In this document: positions 13,607-16,784 of the stretch, piece after piece
How positions within the stretch are numbered: the stretch's first letter is position 1
Layout of the letters: each line of letters begins with the position of its first letter
NCBI GenBank assembly: GCA_900766925.1
Contig: CAAFXG010000378.1
Span: forward strand, 1-16,784
Reading direction: 5' to 3'
Length of the DNA stretch: 16,784 bases
Source of the DNA: Lachnospiraceae bacterium
GTDB taxonomy: Bacteria; Bacillota; Clostridia; Lachnospirales; Lachnospiraceae
Translations under genes and position numbers: made by a program
The notes under the pieces: model-generated
Told to the model about the DNA's origin: nothing
Seen by the model: only the letters and a program-made list of their open reading frames with translations
Database searches by the model: none

Positions 13607-14019
13607 AAGGTCAAAATATAAAAGTTTAGTTAAATATATTATTTTACTTGATATATATCTAAACATATGATACATTATATCTAGGCAAAATCAGACTTAT
13701 CAATGTTCATGTTTATCGAAATCATATCAGTCGTTCTTGCTAAGTATCCATAGATTAATTACATAGCAGGATAGTTGTATGTATTTTGGTACATCTTATT
13801 TGCATACTTGTGTTTATATTTTATGTATAGCATGCTTAATTTTATTATGGTGTTTTTATTTGTATGCTTGAATTTATGCATTTGATATATGATAAGTTTG
13901 ATTCCTACTTTGCAACTGGGTTTTAGTGGGTTCTGAGATTTTAAAGGTGTAAAATTATAAGAAATCAGTACTATTATGGAAATGACGGTATATAAACACT
14001 AAAAATTGCAAGAATATTA
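13607..14019. other. AT-rich gene-free stretch
   Basis: No plausible coding frame is found here on either strand. A weak inverted repeat (GTTTAG 13624-13629 with CTAAAC 13659-13664, AT-rich in between) might end transcription of the lar cluster. An imperfect direct repeat is visible: a block beginning TTATTTGCATACTTG at 13796 returns as TTATTTGTATGCTTG at 13856, exactly 60 bases later. Otherwise it is low-complexity A+T DNA, clearly more AT-rich than the genes around it, perhaps a decayed sequence or a long leader. Confidence 0.4.
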
Positions 14020-14048
14020 TTGACGAAAATTGTCGGGTCTTATATCCT
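14020..14048 (+). promoter_or_regulatory. Candidate promoter of the blaI/blaR1-like operon
   Basis: A -35-like TTGACG (14020-14025) is followed after 17 bases by TATCCT (14043-14048); TATATC (14041-14046, spacer 15) is an alternative -10. The -10 region lies inside the first of two dyads, as expected for a repressed promoter. The -10 match is only moderate. Confidence 0.5.
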
Positions 14049-14073
14049 TTTAAAGGATATAGAGGCTCTATAT
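14041..14073 (+). promoter_or_regulatory. Two overlapping perfect dyads, candidate repressor operator
   Basis: Dyad 1 (14041-14061) is TATATCCTTT and its exact complement around a central T. Dyad 2 (14057-14073) is ATATAGAG and its exact complement around a central G. They share five bases, and their centres lie 14 bases apart. The pair covers the -10 region and early transcript of the BlaI-like gene, ending 24 bases before its ATG. It is a natural candidate for the autoregulatory operator, though it lacks the TACA/TGTA core of the classical BlaI/MecI/CopY operators. Alternatively the two could be mutually exclusive RNA hairpins. Confidence 0.6.
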
Positions 14074-14096
14074 GAAAGAAATATGGAGGAATTAAA

Positions 14097-14471
14097 ATGA
14101 GACGTTCAGAATTATCCGAGTGTGAGTTAACCACAATGAAATGTGTATGGGATGCAGGTGAACCGGTTACCTGTCAGTGGATTATGGACAAGCTTAAGCG
14201 CGATTATGGCTTGGAGTATAAAGACACAACAGTATACACTTTCCTGAAGAATCTTAAGGATAAGGGATTTGTATCATCCTACAGGCAGGGAATTACATAT
14301 TTTCAGCCTATCAGGGATGAAAAGGAATTCCGCGATGCTCAGCTTGCTAAGGCTGAGAAGTTCTGGTTCGAGGGTTCTTCTGTAAAGCTTGTTTCTGCAC
14401 TTTTCCAAATGAAGAAGATAAGCAAGGAAGAGAAGGAAGAGCTAAAGAGGATGATAGACGAGCTCGATTAG
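14097..14471 (+). CDS. BlaI/MecI/CopY-family transcriptional repressor
   Basis: Winged-helix DNA-binding repressor of 124 residues, the normal family size. The N-terminal domain (LSECELTTMKCVWDAGEPVTCQWIM to TTVYTFLKNLKDKGFVSSYRQG) is the recognisable BlaI wing and recognition helix. The C-terminal helices (residues 80-124) would form the dimer. In this family a partner membrane protease leads to cleavage of the repressor and release of its operator. The start has GGAGGA (14085-14090) six bases before the ATG. The BlaR1-type partner starts six bases after its stop, so the two are co-translated. The dyads at 14041-14073 suggest autoregulation. Nothing here shows that it controls beta-lactam resistance. 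Confidence 0.93.
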   Translation: MRRSELSECELTTMKCVWDAGEPVTCQWIMDKLKRDYGLEYKDTTVYTFLKNLKDKGFVSSYRQGITYFQPIRDEKEFRDAQLAKAEKFWFEGSSVKLVSALFQMKKISKEEKEELKRMIDELD

Positions 14472-14477
14472 TAACTA

Positions 14478-15815
14478 ATGATTATTATAATTTTGACGGG
14501 CATACTTGGATATGTTTTGTCCGCAGTCTGGTTTTTAGTCTACGGATTGACATTCAAATTCAGGAGACCTGACTTCGTATATACATTACTTAGGTGCGTG
14601 ATCATCGGACATATATTGATATTTTTATATGAGTGCGTCTTTGTTCCGGGCGCCTTGGATGATTCGAGCAATACGTTCATGCCATATGTTACGGACACAT
14701 TAATGATATATGTTACCGTATTTGAATATATATGGTGTGCGGGGATAGCCATTGTTATGGTTATTCAGGTGCCTAAGCTGGTTAAGTTCATAAGTGTATG
14801 TAGATGTAGGGTGAGAGCAAAAATTATATATTTGGAACATTTGGATACTATAAGGGAAAAGCTTGGTATAAAGAGGAAGATACGCTTATACATTGGCTAT
14901 GGAGTTGGAACACCATTCATAATAGGTATACTTCGTCCAACAATCTATCTCCCTTGTGATAAGTTCAGTGATGAAGAGCTTGATATGATATTGACACACG
15001 AATTGAATCACTATAAGCAGGGGGATGTGTTTTGGAAGCCTGCGATATTTGTTATGTGCTGGATATTCTGGTTTGATTTACTGTTGTGGTTTATGCTGAA
15101 ACAACTCAAAAGCTGGGCAGAAGCAAGCTGTGATTATAAGTGTTGTCGTGATAGATATAGTCCAAATAAATATTTCTCTACAATAAGTCAAGTCAGTGAA
15201 AGAATTACAGGCTATGCCTTAAGCCTTGCTCCAATGTGGAACGAGGATAGTCAAGAGCTTAGATGGAGGATAGCTTGTATGAAGAAATATAGAAAAGTAT
15301 CGTTAAAGAAGCGCACTATGGCACTTGTTGCTGTTTTAGCATTAGGTATGGGTAGTATTACAGTATGTGCTGCTGCAAATAAGGTTGAGGATGAGTACAA
15401 TGATTTGTATATGGACACCGCAAGTATGAATGAGGAAGAAAATTCATATGTGGATGGCTTGGAGGAAGAAACATGTACACTTGATGGATATGTTATTATT
15501 CAGGAACCGGAGCTGCCATATACTACATACTCTGGAGCCAAAAACTTCTCAAAGTCAATTCCGACAGGAAGTGCATATCTTTCAGGATTATTTAGTGCCT
15601 CTAAGGGTGGAACGATAAGTGTAATGGCAGTAATTTCACCAAGCAATAAGACTGTTAAGGTAGGAATTGTACAGCCTGATGGAACTATCAGATATGTAAG
15701 CGGTTCGGGAACTATTTATCATCCGTTTGAAGTTAAACAGTCAGGTAATCATAAGATTGTAATTATGAATGATAGCGGAGTAACTGTAACGGCTACAGGT
15801 ACATATTCATATTAA
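14478..15815 (+). CDS. BlaR1/MecR1-type M56 membrane zinc peptidase with non-penicillin-binding outer domain
   Basis: Polytopic membrane protease that senses a signal outside and triggers removal of the repressor. The N-terminal half has several membrane segments (first at residues 1-24). The zinc site HELNH (174-178) matches HExxH, and Glu215 of AEASCD (214-219) supplies the expected third ligand (ExxCD). A last membrane helix lies at about 280-298 (TMALVAVLALGMGSITVCAA). BlaR1 would continue with a 250-residue penicillin-binding domain. Here there is an acidic linker (EDEYNDLYMDTASMNEEEN) and about 95 residues rich in beta-strand and Ser/Gly/Thr (from YSGAKNFSKSIPTGSAY), without the SxxK...KTG set. 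The signal is therefore unlikely to be a beta-lactam acylating a serine. No clear ribosome-binding site is seen; translation probably depends on coupling with the repressor gene. Confidence 0.9.
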   Translation: MIIIILTGILGYVLSAVWFLVYGLTFKFRRPDFVYTLLRCVIIGHILIFLYECVFVPGALDDSSNTFMPYVTDTLMIYVTVFEYIWCAGIAIVMVIQVPKLVKFISVCRCRVRAKIIYLEHLDTIREKLGIKRKIRLYIGYGVGTPFIIGILRPTIYLPCDKFSDEELDMILTHELNHYKQGDVFWKPAIFVMCWIFWFDLLLWFMLKQLKSWAEASCDYKCCRDRYSPNKYFSTISQVSERITGYALSLAPMWNEDSQELRWRIACMKKYRKVSLKKRTMALVAVLALGMGSITVCAAANKVEDEYNDLYMDTASMNEEENSYVDGLEEETCTLDGYVIIQEPELPYTTYSGAKNFSKSIPTGSAYLSGLFSASKGGTISVMAVISPSNKTVKVGIVQPDGTIRYVSGSGTIYHPFEVKQSGNHKIVIMNDSGVTVTATGTYSY

Positions 15816-15933
15816 TGATATTTGCAGTGACGAGGCATTTTGTGAAGGCAGCTTGAGATGATTTTGTACACATAAGATATTGGTGGCAGATAACCGTAAT
15901 TGCCTCATTGATGATATGTAGGAATAAAAATAT
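15816..15933. other. Non-coding spacer after the blaR1-like gene
   Basis: No plausible gene. The only structure I see is a short complementary pair, GAGGCA (15831-15836 region) with TGCCTC (15901-15906 region), too far apart to count on. It separates the operon from the structured element that follows. Confidence 0.35.
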
Positions 15934-16043
15934 ATAGGTGCAATACCAAGAACGTTTGGATACGTAAGAAATAAACAAGCATATTATTATGTGAGTTTCT
16001 ATTGCGTTGACAATATGTGTCTGGTATTGCACTTATTTTTATA
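15934..16043 (+). ncRNA. Structured element closed by a 14-15-bp stem and followed by a T-rich tract (ncRNA or complex terminator)
   Basis: GTGCAATACCA (15938-15948) pairs exactly with TGGTATTGCAC (16022-16032); outward, one G-T wobble and three A/T pairs extend the stem to 15934/16036. The 73-base interior can form small hairpins, such as ATTG-CGTTGA-CAAT (16001-16014) and GAAA...TTTC around 15968-15999. A T-rich run (TTATTTTTATATTA) follows the right arm. It could be a terminator for the operon or a small folded RNA. I do not recognise a known RNA family. Confidence 0.45.
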
Positions 16044-16082
16044 TTATAGGGAATTTAGTTTTTCATTCAAGGCGGATAAGAT

Positions 16083-16431
16083 AAAGAAGATACTTTATAC
16101 CTCACACCTTCACCGGATGCGAAAGTGTACCTTTATAATCCGCTAAAAGATTCGGAGCAGTTGGTATTAAAGGCGGTAAACCTTGGACTGATGTGCATGG
16201 ACAAAAATAATACACAGGAACAGCTACATAATGCCATTATGGATTTTGTTACCGGTTACGGACTGCTTGGCTTAATGACCGCACTTCCTACTACGCCGGA
16301 CTTCATTACTTATCATGCGGTATATTTACAGCTTTACCGGCAGACCCAACAGCGTATTTTGCAGCGGCAAATGCAAGAACCGGTATAATGTGTATAAGAG
16401 CCGGGCGAAGGATAAGGATAACAATAACTAA
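16083..16431 (+). pseudogene. Remnant of a zinc-ribbon protein gene, broken by internal deletion and frameshift
   Basis: Two pieces in different frames. The first is open from about 16083 to the stop at 16386-16388 and reads DTLYLTPSPDAKVYLYNP and LGLMCMDKNNTQEQLHNAI, ending in an apparently out-of-frame tail (QLYRQTQQRILQRQMQEPV). The second, in another frame, begins near 16333 and reads FTGRPNSVFCSGKCKNRYNV YKSRAKDKDNNN to the TAA at 16429-16431, a typical second half of a CxxC zinc ribbon (CSGKC...). I recall Lachnospiraceae proteins of about 300 residues that begin and end like this; a middle part of roughly 200 residues, with the first CxxC pair, appears lost near 16325-16335. There is also a stop (16077-16079) and a GATAAGATAAAGAAGAT insertion-like run just before the first piece, and no ribosome-binding site. 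Function of the intact family is unknown to me. Confidence 0.7.
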
Positions 16432-16460
16432 TTCACCTGCTATAAGAAAGAAGGCTTTAT

Positions 16461-16760
16461 ATGAATACAGATATTACAAAACAAATGGAAATGGTGCTGT
16501 ACAGAACCGAAGATGATAATGTAACGGTCAGTGCCTTAATAAAAGATGAAACTATCTGGATTACCCAAAAGGCAATGGCTGAATTGTTTGGTGTTCAGAC
16601 ACCGGCAATTAGCAAGCATTTAAAAAATATTTTTGAACAGGGAGAACTTAAGGAAGATGTGGTTGCTTCCAAAATGGAAATACCCACTCCACACGGTGCT
16701 ATTCCCGGAAAAAAACAGATTCGTCAATTGGAACGTGCTGTTACAGTCAATAGAATTTTT
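16461..16760 (+). CDS. RhuM-family protein, N-terminal fragment
   Basis: The first 100 residues of a RhuM-type protein, cut by the contig end. Recognised stretches are MEMVLYRTEDDNVTVSALIK, WITQKAMAELFGVQTPAISK (a helix-turn-helix-like part) and KHLKNIFEQGELKEDVV, then KMEIPTPHGAIPGKKQ. RhuM proteins are typically about 300 residues or more and are common in accessory regions, often near restriction-modification, phage or integrase genes; their biochemical function is not settled. The ATG has AGAAGG (16449-16454) about six bases upstream. The last 12 or so residues (RQLERAVTVNRIF) do not look like the usual continuation, so the end may be chimeric or low quality. It starts 29 bases after the zinc-ribbon remnant. 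Confidence 0.8.
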
Positions 16761-16784
16761 AGATCGGAAGAGCACACGTCTGAA
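16761..16784. other. Illumina TruSeq adapter sequence at contig end (artefact)
   Basis: The final 24 bases begin AGATCGGAAGAGCACACGTC and continue TGAA, identical to the start of the standard Illumina TruSeq read-1 adapter. They are not genomic and should be trimmed. The RhuM frame runs into them, giving false residues RSEEHTSE. Confidence 0.97.

Noticed and set aside
14097..15815. Calling the repressor/protease pair a beta-lactam resistance locus
   Set aside because: No beta-lactamase or PBP2a gene is present and the outer domain lacks penicillin-binding motifs, so the drug link is not supported.
15908..15936. Promoter-like TTGATG-17-TATATA just before the folded element
   Set aside because: A transcript from it would start inside the left arm of the stem and break the fold. 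AT-rich DNA gives such matches easily.

Overview
The window is a 16.8 kb contig fragment from a low-GC, Gram-positive gut-type anaerobe. The gene content and protein style point to Clostridia, most likely Lachnospiraceae; this is an inference, and no rRNA or other decisive marker is present. Every gene I support lies on the + strand. Both ends cut genes: the left edge falls inside a GH13 glucosidase, and the right edge ends in 24 bases identical to the Illumina TruSeq adapter (16761-16784), so the last bases are not genomic.

Layout. (a) 1-1887: GH13 alpha-glucosidase C-terminus, a PfkB-family sugar-phosphate kinase and a MntP-type manganese exporter, tightly packed, followed by a perfect 28-bp palindrome. 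(b) 1992-5188: a GH43 arabinoxylan-type glycosidase followed by a GGDEF-EAL protein whose GGDEF motif is lost but whose EAL site is intact (a predicted c-di-GMP phosphodiesterase). The stop codon of the latter lies in the first bases of a 180-nt hairpin that contains an uninterrupted 50-bp helix. (c) 5368-8443: a copper-defence operon. A textbook promoter (TTGACA-17-TATAAT) has a CsoR-type dyad in its spacer and drives csoR and copA. CopA carries an extra CopZ-like domain at its C-terminus, preceded by an in-frame ATG and a purine-rich ribosome-binding-like stretch, so one gene may yield both pump and free chaperone. (d) 8574-13606: a ferredoxin-type aldo/keto reductase, then larB, larE and larC for the nickel-pincer nucleotide cofactor, then two small membrane proteins of unknown function. 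No larA-type enzyme is present. (e) 13607-14096: AT-rich gene-free DNA ending in a promoter with two overlapping perfect dyads. (f) 14097-15815: a BlaI-type repressor and a BlaR1-type M56 membrane peptidase whose outer domain is not a penicillin-binding domain. (g) 15816-16760: a structured non-coding stretch, the remnant of a zinc-ribbon protein broken by an internal deletion, and the N-terminus of a RhuM-family protein. This part has an accessory character.

How it works together: regions a and b serve plant-polysaccharide and sugar use with a c-di-GMP input. Region c is a self-contained Cu(I)-responsive efflux system. Region d builds a nickel cofactor for an enzyme encoded elsewhere. Region f is a sensor-protease/repressor pair for an unknown signal. 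The best candidates for undescribed biology are the CopA-CopZ fusion with a possible internal start, the two small membrane proteins behind larC, the atypical BlaR1 sensor with its double-dyad operator, and the long hairpin at 5186-5365.
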